Part shown: piece by piece, positions 40,428 to 52,136 of the stretch | How positions within the stretch are numbered: position 1 is the first letter of the stretch | Layout: each line of letters begins with the position of its first letter | Program-made: the position numbers and the translations under genes | Notes under the pieces: generated by a model | Database searches by the model: none | What the model saw: the letters and a program-made list of their open reading frames with translations, nothing else | What the model was told of the DNA's origin: nothing | DNA from: Epiperipatus broadwayi | Lineage: Eukaryota; Onychophora; Udeonychophora; Euonychophora; Peripatidae | Length of the DNA: 64,000 nucleotides | Reading direction: 5' to 3' | Assembly (NCBI GenBank): GCA_028023455.1 | Contig: JAQFVV010006697.1 | Coordinates: 188,001 to 252,000, forward strand

Positions 40428-41260
40428 GTCAGTGTTCAGTTTATATTAAGATTAAAATAGCAAATCTTCAAACTCTATTAAAGTTTAAAAACTAGTTATT
40501 TTAATATCAACTGTGCACTGAATAAATATATGGATAATCTGGATAAACTGATGAGGGCTGGTTTTCATGATATATATATATATTGAAGATTATTCATCTT
40601 TTTCACATATATGTGGACATGTGTATTGATTGTACAAAATAAAGTAGATAACTGGAGTGAGCTTGAATCTGAGTTCAAATCTTTTCTAATTACATTAAGT
40701 TCAGTGTAGACAATATACTTGTATTTAAATATTACATATTCAGTCTGTATTCTGTCCATCTGCCTTCTGTGTATTTGTATAGATATATTAAAGTCCTACA
40801 CATGAGACATCAAAGTGACTGAAAATCAACATGGGTATGACAATAATATTGGCATCAACAAGGTTTTGGACATTTTATCATCATATTTTCTATGATATGA
40901 ATAGTTGAAGAGATACAGGGTGGAGAAGTTTGAAGCCTGTTCATTGCACCTGTTCATTAAAATTTGAGCATTTGCTATCTTAATATAAACTGAACACTGA
41001 TTTTATATGTGTGTAATAGATGATGATTTGGCCCAATTGATGAGTACTGGTTTAGCATGAAATATGTACATTGCAGATCATGTATCATTTTTTCACATAC
41101 ATGGCCATGTATATTGGTTGTATATGGTGGACTGAATGGCTATAGTGAACTTGAAAGTCTGTGTTGAAATCTTTTCTAATTACTTTAAGTTCAGTGTAGA
41201 CAATACATTTGCATTTAAATATTATGTATATGGTTTCACATATGTGTAGACTTAGATAGA
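40250..41260. repeat. third hammerhead-like repeat family, three diverged copies
   Basis: A segment of about 150-270 bp occurs inverted at about 40250-40385 and direct at about 40500-40760 and 40980-41250. Shared landmarks are a GATGAG box, GGTT...CATGAAA, ATGT and the phrase CTAATTAC-TTAAGTTCAGTGTAGACAATA in the two direct copies. Copies are 70-80 percent alike by eye. A (CA)n-(TA)n run (40384-40425) separates the first two. The host element is unidentified. Confidence 0.6.
40340..40378 (-). ncRNA. hammerhead-like hairpin, third family
   Basis: Minus strand: CCAA, TTGATGA, a GTGTT/AGCAT stem with two wobble pairs, GAAA, and TTGG further on, which can pair with CCAA. The core matches CUGANGA except for U at C3. 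The direct copy at 41034-41070 has TTGATGA and GAAA with one stem mismatch, and the copy at 40549 keeps CTGATGA but has lost GAAA. Confidence 0.4.
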
Positions 41261-41701
41261 TCTTTATAAAATTATTTGGATGGTGCAAATACTAAGATTA
41301 ATTTTAAAGTTTGCACTCTTTGTGGATAATAAATACTTCATTGATGGACTGCATATTAAAGATACCAGATAGCCCAAAACATTGATCATGGTCAGAATTA
41401 ATAAAAATATCACAGAAGTATTACATATAAATTACTATAATTCATTTTAATATTCATATATGTGGATACAATTGAAATATTAATAGTGCTTTATATTATG
41501 TTCTAAGTTAGGCACTGGCTAAAAGATGGTTGGCTGGATTTTACATTATACATTTGTTTTAAATGAAACCATAAGATATGATTGTTGACTATTAGTGATT
41601 AATGCTTGTGATGCTTTGTTTATTACTCATTATTATTTCTAATTACTTATATTTATTTATGATACTGACTTGCTCATTCCTCATTGATTATCAAGGTAAA
41701 G

Positions 41702-42172
41702 TTAGATATGTTTGAAAAAGATGTTTTTTAATAAATGCATTTTAACAATTCTTATTTATATCTCTGAGATTTAGACATTTAACAGAATAGGTATGCAGAT
41801 ACTTAAGACTGTTCAATAAATTATGAAAAAATATAAGTTAAGTGAAACAAGAAGAAATCAAAATGAGATTTATGAGTCAGAAAACAAATAGGTGTCGCTA
41901 ATATTGTTAAAATAATTAAGAAATAAAAGGGTAGCTGAGATAGATATATTGCTAAATGGTAATAATTGATACAGTGGAAATTTGAAATGCCATATCAGAA
42001 TATTTAAAAAAATAAAGAAAGAGAGCATCTGGATTGAGGAAATAAGAAAATTTTCTGGTCTGTTGCAGAGAGGTCAGGATAGTGATTAGAAAATCTGCTA
42101 AATTTGGAAAGACCTTCATAATACAGTGAACTAATAATACTTGAAAATAATGCTGATGATAGTATACAATAA
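41702..42172 (+). pseudogene. decayed RTE 3' fragment
   Basis: Aligns in order with the end of the RTE copy at 13.05-13.52 kb: GTTTGAAAA...GTTTTTTAA, the TCTGAGATTT segment, CAATAAATTATGAAAAA (former QRNMER region), ATAGATATATTGCTA (former AGHIA) and a terminal GCTGATGATAGT-like tail. No frame stays open. Older than the 12-13 kb copy. Confidence 0.6.
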
Positions 42173-42565
42173 ATAGAGGAAGCTCATATTAAATATTTTA
42201 ATGCTAACATCTATGCATATATATACATTTTGAATAAATACATCATATTTTGTAATGTATTTTAATGTAAATTAATTTGAGAATTCTGTTTTACTTGTAA
42301 TATTTTATTATAATATTAATGCATTATTTAAAACTTTTTAATCTATCTTCTATGAACATAAAAATAATTTTTAGGTTAATCTAACATTTATTTTTATGTT
42401 TAGTTTTTGATTTAAATTTAAATGTTTTTTTCCTCAGTTTCAGCTATAAAACACATAGAATATCATGAAGTTGAGAGATAAAAAATGTAAAAAACATTCC
42501 AAACAATAAAATAAAGAACATACAATTGTGAAACAAATAAGTATAAAATATGTTACTATTACTAC

Positions 42566-42688
<123 letters not shown>

Positions 42689-42723
42689 GATTACTACTAC
42701 TACTATTATTGTTTTATTTTTAG

Positions 42724-42855
42724 TGTTACACATACAAAGATTGTTGTTTCCAAATATTTTATGATCGTTGCTGTCAACCTGGTGGATATTGTACTTTAAT
42801 TAATAGTGGTTTAGGACTTTATACTGATATGTGGTATACCAAAAGATGTCGTTAA
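42724..42855 (+). CDS. terminal exon of a small secreted cysteine-rich peptide (knottin-like)
   Basis: The exon starts after TTTTATTTTTAG (AG at 42722-42723) and has 43 codons and a TAA stop at 42853-42855. Seven cysteines lie at exon residues 1, 7, 8, 16, 17, 23 and 42. With the single Cys of the signal-peptide exon, which has the same intron phase, the order is C-C-CC-CC-C-C with spacing 6, 5, 7, 5, 18. The first part (six, then five residues before a CC pair) is the usual start of inhibitor-cystine-knot peptides. The eight-Cys order also occurs in framework XI venom peptides of cone snails and in some spider peptides, but knottins also serve as hormones, antimicrobials and inhibitors, so no function can be assigned. 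Predicted total length is 72 residues, mature about 50. Cys positions are seen directly; the fold and the joining are inference. Confidence 0.75.
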   Translation, partial: CYTYKDCCFQIFYDRCCQPGGYCTLINSGLGLYTDMWYTKRCR

Positions 42856-42890
42856 ATAATTACAATTTATTGTTAAATAATATTGATTTC

Positions 42891-42896
42891 AATAAA
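42891..42896 (+). terminator. polyadenylation signal
   Basis: AATAAA 36 nt after the TAA stop of the cysteine-rich peptide exon, a normal position for a short 3' UTR. Confidence 0.55.
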
Positions 42897-42899
42897 TAA

Positions 42900-45100
42900 T
42901 AAAAAATGTTTTTACTGCAACGAAGTTATTTAAATGTGAATCGTTTATATGTTTTACATCCTTAATATAATTTTTAGTGCAACATTTAATGTACAATATT
43001 AAAAAAAAGAATTGTATATATTTATAAATCACTTATTCGAATTAAGAATTTATAATACAATTTTCTTGAAAGAAAGATGAGTTTTATTCTCATAATAAAT
43101 CACAGTTTTAATCTCATTAACAAATGAAAACTCTCAGTAGAGTGATAACAATTACACAAGTATTATACCTCACAAAATTAAATCCATTATCATTATACAG
43201 ATAAACAGATTATTACAATAGTTATTAACAATTAATTACTGACTTCACATATGCTATAACAATAATAATTATACATATTATAAAACTTGATTTTGTAATG
43301 ACTTTATCAATGAAAAATAAAATAATGATGTGCTAAGTTTAATATAAATCAAAAGTAAATCTAATAATTGAGTGTTAACATTATATCAATAATTTCATAT
43401 AGAAATAATTGTTCTAGTTATCTTTTAAGAGTTTATATAAGTAAGAATGATAGGATTGATTACAAATGTATTTCAGGCTTATGTTTAGTTGTTATTTTCA
43501 TTAAAATTTAGCTTTTTTCTATGTGAGTCCAGGTTTCCAGTCTTTTTTCCAGGTTAATATAGATATCGGTTTAATAATTATTTTGATATTAAATTAACAC
43601 ATCAGTTGAATTAGTTTAAGAATTATTATTATTTCAGATAAATAGAGGATGAGTTATACATGATTTTACATGAGTCATTATAAAAACTAGTTGATATCTT
43701 CTATTGCGAGTATTTTTATTTTTCCTAAATTTCTTCTAAGTTAACAGTTTTCAGCTTTTAAATATTCTAAAAAAGAATTTTTGTAAACTCTGTATTATTA
43801 TTTATATTATCAAAATAATTTTTTTTTAATTAAAGGGGAGAACACTTTACAATCAGACTTCAAGCTTGTCTCAGATTGCTGAATACACAACTATTGAGTT
43901 ACTGAATTCTACAACACATTGTTTTTTTTTTTTTAAAACAATAACAATCCTGATATCAATTTTTCATCCAATCACATGATTACTTCAGAACTTTCTGCAT
44001 TAAACCTTGATCAATTGATTTCCATTTCATAAAAAATAATATCACTTTTTTCTTAAATTTCTATTGAATAATCTGATTTGGAAATAAGACTTTTTCAGAG
44101 TTAAATTGTTTTAATAAAACATTCTGATTATAGTACAATTTGGAAAACATACTTATTGTGTTTGAAGATTAATATCTTAATATATTTTGTTTATTTAAAT
44201 AATGAACAATATTCAAAGAATATAATCCCTTCTTTTTCTTTTTGTGTTTTTCACAAAAAATAAATAAATGAAACTATCTGCTTTTTTTTTTCTTGCACAA
44301 TTATCTCAATTAAAATTAAATATTTAACTTATTATAGAGATGCTTTAAACTTGTTACATGATTGTTTCATGTTTATAAATCTTTTAATAATTTTAACTTA
44401 GTTAAATTTCTATTTAACAACTAGGCTATTCTGCAAGTAACATAAAATAACTTTATTATATACACATATTTGGTCTGACAAAGTTGATGAAAAAGCAGAG
44501 TGGATGATCAAGTCATCTGATCAATTCTCATCTTATATAATAAATTCCACATGTTGGGAAATCAATTTTTGTGTAAATGGATATTTTTTATTATATCAGG
44601 ATGTCAGTTTTATGTAAGCAATCTTTGGATTTATTTTATCAAAGCTGTCTGTTGGCTTTGCTATTTATATGTATTAGTAAATACAGGTGTATTTTATCAA
44701 TACTATTTTATGTAGTTAATTTACAGTACAAGAGTAATATATTTTTATAGAATATTGTGAATAATAAATATAAAAAAAACTTATAAAATAAAGCTTGAGA
44801 AGAAAAATGAAGGCCACTTATTTCTTTATACACAAATATTTTTAATTCTTGGGTGCCGTAAAATTCAGAATATCTAACCAATATATCCTGTAACATATAG
44901 GCCCACGACAGCCAATATATTAAAATTTTAAATCCTAATATTGGATCCTAATCTCTATATTGTTCCAGCCATAGGACAGTGGTAAGAGATATGAGATTCG
45001 AATTAGGACTGTTGAGAATGAGTCCCCAAATGAGGTATAAGAATTAAAATAATTCATAATTATATAAAAAAATTTTCATTTCTAAAAACTAACCAAAATA
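42900..45100. other. AT-rich intergenic stretch
   Basis: No gene recognised. Only the tRNA-like fragment near 44966 stands out. Confidence 0.5.
44966..45012 (+). repeat. possible tRNA-derived SINE head
   Basis: ATAGGACAGTGGTAAGAG resembles a tRNA D-arm/A box, and GATTCGAATTAGGA about 25 nt later resembles a B box. No anticodon arm of normal size fits, so it is not a functional tRNA. Weak. Confidence 0.3.
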
Positions 45101-45124
45101 AAGATTGTATATATATATATATAT

Positions 45125-48100
45125 TGAAACAGTAAGATTCGTATTCGAATCTTAAGTTTCACCTTTTTCTGTCGTCTCTCACTGACCGGTCTATCCCGCC
45201 CAAATTTAAACTTTTTGATATTGAATTGTGTGTGTAACAATATTAAAAATGTATAAATATATGTAGAATTCAACATAAACATGCACACATTTCGATCTCA
45301 AANNNNNNNNNNNNNNNNNNNNNNNNNNNNNNNNNNNNNNNNNNNNNNNNNNNNNNNNNNNNNNNNNNNNNNNNNNNNNNNNNNNNNNNNNNNNNNNNNN
45401 NNNNNNNNNNNNNNNNNNNNNNNNNNNNNNNNNNNNNNNNNNNNNNNNNNNNNNNNNNNNNNNNNNNNNNNNNNNNNNNNNNNNNNNNNNNNNNNNNNNN
45501 NNNNNNNNNNNNNNNNNNNNNNNNNNNNNNNNNNNNNNNNNNNNNNNNNNNNNNNNNNNNNNNNNNNNNNNNNNNNNNNNNNNNNNNNNNNNNNNNNNNN
45601 NNNNNNNNNNNNNNNNNNNNNNNNNNNNNNNNNNNNNNNNNNNNNNNNNNNNNNNNNNNNNNNNNNNNNNNNNNNNNNNNNNNNNNNNNNNNNNNNNNNN
45701 NNNNNNNNNNNNNNNNNNNNNNNNNNNNNNNNNNNNNNNNNNNNNNNNNNNNNNNNNNNNNNNNNNNNNNNNNNNNNNNNNNNNNNNNNNNNNNNNNNNN
45801 NNAGATTCGTATTCGAATCTTAAGTTTCACCTTTTTCTGTCGTCTCTCACTGACCGGTCTATCCCGCCCAAATTTAAACTTTTTGATATCGAATTGTGTG
45901 TGTAACAATATTAAAAATGTATAAATATATGTAGAATTCAACATAAACATGCACACATTTCGATCTCAAATTAAACGCAATAAATAGGGATAAAATAATA
46001 TAATTTAGATTTCTTTTAGTTATATGATTTTGTATAATTTTAATCATTTATTTTGGATTATCAGTTCGTATTTATTGCTTTGTTTAAATTTCATTTAATA
46101 ATAATTCTAAAAATATCTGATGTAATATTTAATTAAAAGTTAAAATAATCTTATGTTCCTTTTTTGTTTTTGAAATTTAAAAGCATCGGTCAGTGATAGA
46201 TAATAGATTAATTAAAGAAAATTTCCCCAAAAATGTAATTAGTAAATGTAAAATGTAAACAATAGAACGGCAGCTTTCTTTAATTAAAAAAACCAACTAA
46301 ATGCATTGATTATCCTCAGGGCAGATTAAATAGAACCTAAAAATGTCTTAACAAAAATGTGAAAGATCAAGATAAAAAAAGAGGCCATCTTGGACTTGCT
46401 GGAGACATTCACTTAAACTTAAGCTTTGCTCTCGATCACTGAGAGTCTCCAAAAATATAAAAATAATTTGTTCCTGCCAAGGTATGACCGAGTAAAGCAC
46501 CTAGATTATTCTCCATCAGGAGATGGCCTATCAGATGCTGAACTTTCCATTGCCCGTCATAAATTCACCATGAAGATCTGCTGCCTGAAATAAATGAAAA
46601 AGCTGCTGCTGCTGTGAAATTAAATGAAATATCTAAATACAAGAAAGACTTGCCACTCGTGAACTTTTTGCTGCTAAACTCATGGAATAAGAAAACTTCT
46701 TATAAAACAGGTACCTGTCTGTGTTCAAACTCTAGAGTACTCTAATAATATGCTATAGCTCTTCTTCATACTACTTATCTAAATTATAAAATGTAAAAAC
46801 TACCATTTGTATAACTAAATTGAATAATTAATTTAATATGTAAATTTCTCTAATAATCTAGCTTACCTCACTCTATCTGGGGTGCGTATTTCTAAAATCT
46901 ACATTTTATCTATATTTATTATTTAATTATTGCATGCTCACAATTGTCTCTATTTTCAAAGTTTAAATCTATGATCGTTTAAAACAATAAATGCGTGTCA
47001 AATTTTCATTAATATTTACTTTCTTTAATAATTTAACTTTCATATAAATCGACACGCATTCAATGCTTCATTTATTGTAATGCAGGGGTCTATAACTTCA
47101 CAAATGGCTGGCATATTAGTTGTAATCATTCCCAGTTTAGATATGTTTTGTATACAGTAAATCATCTTGAATAATTCCAGAAAATTACATTTCTTTGAGA
47201 GTCATCAACGTTTTTTAGTAAATGTTGATAATGTCAGGCCGAATTAGAAATCCATTTAAATCTTATTATAATCGTTTATAAGTATACATGTGTTACATTT
47301 TAGAGACGCGATGATCTATTCTGCCGTAAATATTCCGGATTCTTCAGGGTTGAAATTAACCCCCATCGTCCTACACAAGCGGACATAATAAATGCTCCCA
47401 TAGGATTTGACCTGTTATGCAGCCAGCTGGCAAATTGTGACACATACCGCTTGTCCCTGGTCATGCTTATGTGACACCTTACTTCGTCGGGCCGCGGCAG
47501 AGACCAGCCGACAGATTTATAAACTCATTCGCGGCATTGCAGTTTCAATATACTGCCATTCCATATCGCCTTTCTAAAGCGTACCACGTGTTCCTTTGCT
47601 CAATTCTATTATTCTATATATCACTCTGCCTCTGCATTATCTTCGTAATTCACTCTCAAATAGATGTTTCCCTTAGTCATAAAACAAATAGTTTAATTAA
47701 ATAAATATATGTCTGCCACTCTTAAATCTTACTTTAGACTCTTGCATTGCAAAGATATAAATTTCCCAAGGCATGCATTAGAAATACTTACTCGAGAATT
47801 TTAGGTAGCTAGATTAAGCCTTCAAATAAGTGAATTTCTTTTGTAAACATTACAGTATGTAAAATAATGTCTAAATAAATAAATGTATTTTTTAAAATAT
47901 AATCATGTCGCAAATCCCGCTACTGAAGCTTTAAATCCACAAAATATTATTAGTAAATGTTTGTTTTATTAAAATCTATTAATAAAGAATTTTAAACTAT
48001 ATGTCTGCATTGCGTTTCATTTGTTCGATACCCATTCTATATAATATTTCCTCGATTATGTAAATATGAATGTTTAATTAATATTAGTTTGGTTATTGGC

Positions 48101-48331
48101 TAACTCCAGAATAAAATCATGAGTCTCTTGCATATCCCTGACCACCGTGCCTAAGGAAATATTTACTAATGTCGCATCAGATGCGTTGTTTCATGGATTG
48201 TATTGTGGAACCGATAAACTATGTTCAAACTCAGTACCACGGGTGGCTTCGCTACTCGATGGTGCTGCTGTTCTGTATGGTGGTCGAGTTCTGCACTATG
48301 TTTACGAGTCACACGTTTTCTGACCGTTACA
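45125..48331 (+). repeat. Gypsy-A 5' LTR with scaffold gap
   Basis: Starts TGAAACAG at 45125 and ends TTACA at 48331. Apparent length is 3207 bp. Removing the 500 Ns and one of the two 168-bp duplicate flanks gives 2539 bp, against 2534 bp in the 3' LTR. It contains a hairpin with GCGTGTC/GACACGC arms (about 46993-47058) and a conserved small reading frame at 47471-47704 that I regard as incidental. Confidence 0.9.
45303..45802. other. assembly gap, exactly 500 N
   Basis: Flanked by the same 168 bp on both sides (45135-45302 and 45803-45970, one mismatch). Reading frames through it are meaningless. Confidence 0.98.
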
Positions 48332-48355
48332 TAGTTAAATTTTTTTTTTAGCATT

Positions 48356-48377
48356 TGGTGCTTTCCAACGTGAGGCT
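48356..48377 (+). promoter_or_regulatory. probable primer-binding site
   Basis: TGGTGC, three extra T, then CCAACGTGAGGC. The general form TGGCGCC-CAACGTGGGGC is the binding site for tRNA-Lys in many LTR elements. It lies 24 nt after the LTR, farther than usual. Likely a tRNA-Lys site with an insertion; inference. Confidence 0.4.
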
Positions 48378-48997
48378 TTCGATACAAAAAACCCATATAT
48401 ACCCTGAGCAAAATATAACGCATATAAATTTCTTTTAGCGTTCGTTACTCGAGTTAGCTAATTATTCTATATATACGATTTTGTTTTGATAAAAATAATG
48501 AAAAAAATGAATCGAGTGAAATAATGTGGGTCAAGTGAATGAAAGGACAGCAGGCATAATAACAAATTTAAGGAAAGCAGGTATGTGTGTGTAATTTAAG
48601 AAGGAACGAAAATACTCGGATCTAATGAAATATTTTGCTTTATATATATATGTCAAGAAAAAAAAGTAATCAGTCGTTAAATGAGAAAGCAAGTAGCATT
48701 GAATTTTTTTATTACAACACCGTTATATATATAGTATAGACAGCAGAGGCTTGTTATATATGTTAATAGTAAATATTTTGTTAAAGTACAAATATATATA
48801 TCATAGACAGCAGTAGCTTATTATACGCGTAACCAGTAGTTCGCTATAATATATATTTTAAATATGTTAAACGCAGCAATATAGAGATAGGGCAATGTCG
48901 AGTAGGTGAGGGCAGCGAAAGAGTGTTATAGGGCCAATATACCGGTGGGGAGTAGTCAAATGCTAGTAGTATAAAATAAATAAATCACATTAAGAAA

Positions 48998-49846
48998 ATG
49001 GAATCAGAAAATATTGATGTACAGCAAGTAGATTTATCTGAAGCTTTGGAGTCAACACCCGAGCGAAGGGAAGCTCCACGACAATACAGAGGATCAATGG
49101 ACTTAAATTTCAAGTTCATGGAGGAAATACTCAGACAGAGTATGCAAGAAATGAAGGAAATGTATGAGGAGGAGATGAGAAAAAAAAGAAATGAAGAATC
49201 AAAACTTAGACAGGAAGAAGAAAAGGTGAGAGTTAGAGAGTATCAGGAAATTCAAAAATTTGTCTTGAGAGAGTTAGGAATGATAGCAAACGAATATAGA
49301 ATAACCCAAGTCAATAAAGAGGGGGGAAATATAAGGACAAAGGAGGTTAGACCTCAAAGCTACTTAGGAGAGATTATTCAGATAAAAATCTTTAGAGGAG
49401 AGACAGGAGAAAATCCTCAAGACCACTTAGAGAGCTTACAAAGTTTCTTTCAAGTGCATAAGGCAGAACCAGGTGAACAGATAGCTATTGCCAGTTACCA
49501 TTTACAGGGCTATGCCAAAGACTGGTGGGATATGGTGAAATGGAAACCTAAAACTATAGAGAAGTACACAGATGCATTGATGAAACAATATTGGAGCGAC
49601 AAGCATCAAATTGATATCTACAACACACTCTGTCATGAAAAATACGGAGCAATACCCCGAGAAACACATGCTCAGTTTTTCCTCCACCAAGCAAACTGAT
49701 TTAAATCTCTCACAATGTTTGCATTGGCAGATAGACATATCATTGGAAAGATTCCACAAAATATGCCAGTAACTACCCAAAAGCTGATGATCGTAAGTTG
49801 TATCAAAGACATTGAAGAGATGGGAGAATTTCGTGATTTTAGATGA
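48998..49846 (+). pseudogene. gag: Gypsy-A gag
   Basis: The open frame runs from ATG 48998 to TGA 49697-49699 (233 residues) and continues in the same frame for another 49 codons (FKSLTMFALADRHIIGKIP...) to a second stop near 49846, so the TGA probably replaces an Arg CGA. Residues 40-90 are a charged, Glu/Lys/Arg-rich segment likely to form a coiled coil. Residues about 130-215 (IFRGETGENPQDHLESLQSFF, LQGYAKDWWDMV, ALMKQYW) have the form of a retrotransposon capsid domain. No CCHC zinc knuckle is visible here or before the protease. It would form the virus-like particle of an active element. Confidence 0.8.
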
Positions 49847-50426
49847 TAGCCATTGGTCTGAAAGTCTAGTAGATCACGAATGGGAGCAGGAGACCAGACA
49901 ACAGCAATCAGCAACTACTAGCAATCATAGTGAGAAAGAAAGAAGCCAAATGGCAATTCGATCAAGCGGGACTTCAGTAAAAGATTACCAGTACCAGAAT
50001 TCATCTTGCCAGCAGCTGAGAGTAGCGGAGATGACTAACCTAATGTCAGTCATCCAGGAAGAGGATCCCACTTGGGGACTTCAGATTGGCCCTTGCCCAA
50101 TTATTAATACAAGAATCGGGGCCTCAGTTGCACAAATTCTTCTTGACACAGGCAGCCAGATTTCTTGTGTTTCTAGAGAGTGGTTAACAAATTACAAAAA
50201 ACATGGACTCATACCCAGGCTCCCCACTCACCCAATCCAAATGAAGCTGGCTGATGGGAGGATGACCAGAACTGAAAACTATCAAGTCTGGTTGGAAATA
50301 TTGATAGGAGAAGCCAATGCAGGACACGCCTTCTTAGTGATAAAAGGACTAATTCAGGACATGATAATTGGGTCCGACTTCTTAACCCAACATGAATGTA
50401 TCCTGGACTATAAAAAAAGATACTAA
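49812..50426 (+). pseudogene. Gypsy-A linker and aspartic protease
   Basis: This frame is +1 relative to gag and opens without a clear ATG, so it is a polyprotein continuation after a frameshift near 49830. About 90 residues of polar linker precede the retropepsin: ILLDTGSQISCVS (catalytic DTG at 50145-50153), a flap-like region and DMIIGSDFL (about 50358-50384), matching the ILGxDFL motif of gypsy proteases. It ends early because an A-run at 50412-50418 is one base out of register; the homologous sequence resumes in the next frame (ILTFQQEHISF). Confidence 0.75.
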
Positions 50427-51148
50427 CTTTCCAGCAGGAACATATTAGTTTTGATACAAATAAACAAACTGAAGAAATCCAATTAAGATGTCTGGAGGCC
50501 ATTCCTGATGAGGATATCCAAGAGAAAATTATGGGATCATCGTTAGACAAGGTAGAGGACCAATTCCAGTTACAAAAATTACTTACGGAAAATCGTACAA
50601 TATTTTCTCAGGTCCCAGGTGAAATTAGTGATTACGTCCATCGGATACGAGTAAAAGAAGAGACACATTTCCAGACCCGCACATACCCTATCCCATTTCA
50701 GTATCAAGAAGAGGTGAATGCTCAAATTAAGCAGATGATTGACTGGGGTGTAATTGAAAAGGGGTCATCACCCTATAATAACCCGTTAGTCATAGTCAAA
50801 AAGAAAGATGGAACCATACTATTGTGTCTCGATGCTAGGACATTAAACAACATTACTATACCTGAGCGGGACATCCCACCACCCATCCAAGAAACATTTA
50901 TCAAGTTGACTGCTAAGAATATTTTCTCTACCCTTGACCTAACTGCCAGTTACTGGCAAATGGCTCTCCACCACCAGGATCGAAAATATACTGTGTTCAG
51001 ATACAATGGGCAAAACCACATGTTTAAGAGAGTACCTTTTGGGCTGATAAATAGTGGAGCTGGCATCATGAGGTGTTTGGACCAAGTATTGTCAGAAAGA
51101 TTAAAAAAAATTGGTATGTTATGTAGACGATGTAGTAGTTGCGTCTAG
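50419..51148 (+). pseudogene. Gypsy-A reverse transcriptase, N-terminal part
   Basis: After the A-run the frame gives about 35 residues of connector, then the RT: MIDWGVIEKGSSPYNNPLVI and VKKKDGT, a CLDARTLNN box, ERDIPPP, IFSTLDLTASYWQM (first catalytic Asp, family pattern FS.LDL..GYWQ) and RVPFGLINSGA. The Gly of LDL..GYWQ is Ser here. It stops being colinear at an eight-A run (51103-51110); the frame then runs on for 12 meaningless codons. Confidence 0.8.
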
Positions 51149-51566
51149 AGACATTGCAGAACATCTGGAGGATTTAAAACAATTTTTCGATGAGTGCACC
51201 CAGAAAAATATAACTGTTAATTTAAAAAAAAGTTTTTTCACATTGAGGGAAATTTCCTTTTTAGGCCATATTGTAAATGATCAAGGAATTAGGGCTCACC
51301 CTGACAAGGTTGCATCTATTGAAAATTTTCCTAGGCCCATGAACAGAAAACAAGTTCGATCATTTCTGGGCCTTTGCAATTACTATCACAAGTTTTACCC
51401 CCATTTTGCCAAAGATACAAAATCACTAGTAGAATTGATAAGACCTCACCACCGATGGAAATGGACAAAGACCCATGAAGAAGACTTGTCGAGTAAAGAG
51501 AAGATTTTTAGAGACTGTGCTGTTACACTACCCAGATTTTACCTGTCCCTTTTATTTGCAGACTGA
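51111..51566 (+). pseudogene. Gypsy-A reverse transcriptase C-terminal part and connection
   Basis: It opens with the catalytic YVDDVVVAS box (YVDD at 51120-51131), then HLEDLKQFFDECTQKNI, SFLGHIVNDQGI and IENFPRPMNRKQVRSFLGLC NYYHKF, the thumb and connection of gypsy RT. The last 25 residues before the stop are out of frame: the colinear sequence (YPDFTCPFYLQTDSSQ) is in the neighbouring frame from about 51505. Confidence 0.8.
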
Positions 51567-52106
51567 TAGCAGTCAGAGGGATTGGGCGTGGTCCTATTTC
51601 AAGTCAACCAAGAAGGCCAACACTAAATACTATATTTTAGCAGCCGTACTCTCAAAGGAGCCTAAAAGAACTACACAGTGACAAAACAAGAGACACTAGC
51701 AATTGTGTGGTCATGCAATAAGTTCAAGCAGATGTTGCTGGGTTCAGAAGTGATTATCATTACTGACCACTGGTGTCTCGAATTCCTAAATAAAAGTTAC
51801 CTGAACAATGATCGCCTCATCAGATGGAGTCTTTCACTTCAAAGATTTCATTATAAAGTCATCTACTGTCCTGGGCCTGAAAATACAGTGGCCTATATAT
51901 TAAGTCGACATCCTATAGAACTGGAGCCACACAACCCCATAATAAGTGATCAGCCATTGGTAATTTCAGCAATGGTATTGGACCAGGAGATGGAATACAA
52001 GTTAAGGAACCTTCAGCATTGGCAGGATCAGCTGCCTCTATATAAAAAGCTGATCCAAATTGTACAACAGCAAGGAAATCCAATACAAGGCTGCTCAACA
52101 CCTTGA
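51505..52106 (+). pseudogene. Gypsy-A RNase H region
   Basis: FYLQTDSSQRDW contains the first RNase H Asp (family form LQTDASD.GLGA). A shift and stop near 51679 separate it from TKQETLAIVWSCNKFKQMLLGS (family: EKE.LAIV, the catalytic Glu), VIIITDHWCLEFL (second Asp, DH..L), NDRLIRWSLSLQRF and PENTVAYILSRHP. In PENTVAYILSRHP, Tyr replaces the usual Asp of VADxLSR, so the last metal ligand is lost. Ends at a stop at 52104-52106. Confidence 0.8.
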
Positions 52107-52136
52107 GGAAAGAAGCTATACTGGATAAGAAATGGG

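Noticed and set aside
45270-45956. Long open frames across the N run
   Set aside because: They exist only because Ns contain no stop.
47471-47704. 77-residue frame in the Gypsy-A LTR (also 55391-55612)
   Set aside because: Present in both LTRs because the LTRs are copies; start differs between them, no domain, hydrophobic AT-driven tail.
50405-50430. Programmed -1 frameshift at the A-run between protease and RT
   Set aside because: A -1 shift would restore the frame, but the in-frame heptamer is T AAA AAA, not a proper slippery site, and gypsy elements do not normally shift between protease and RT. A one-base deletion is simpler.
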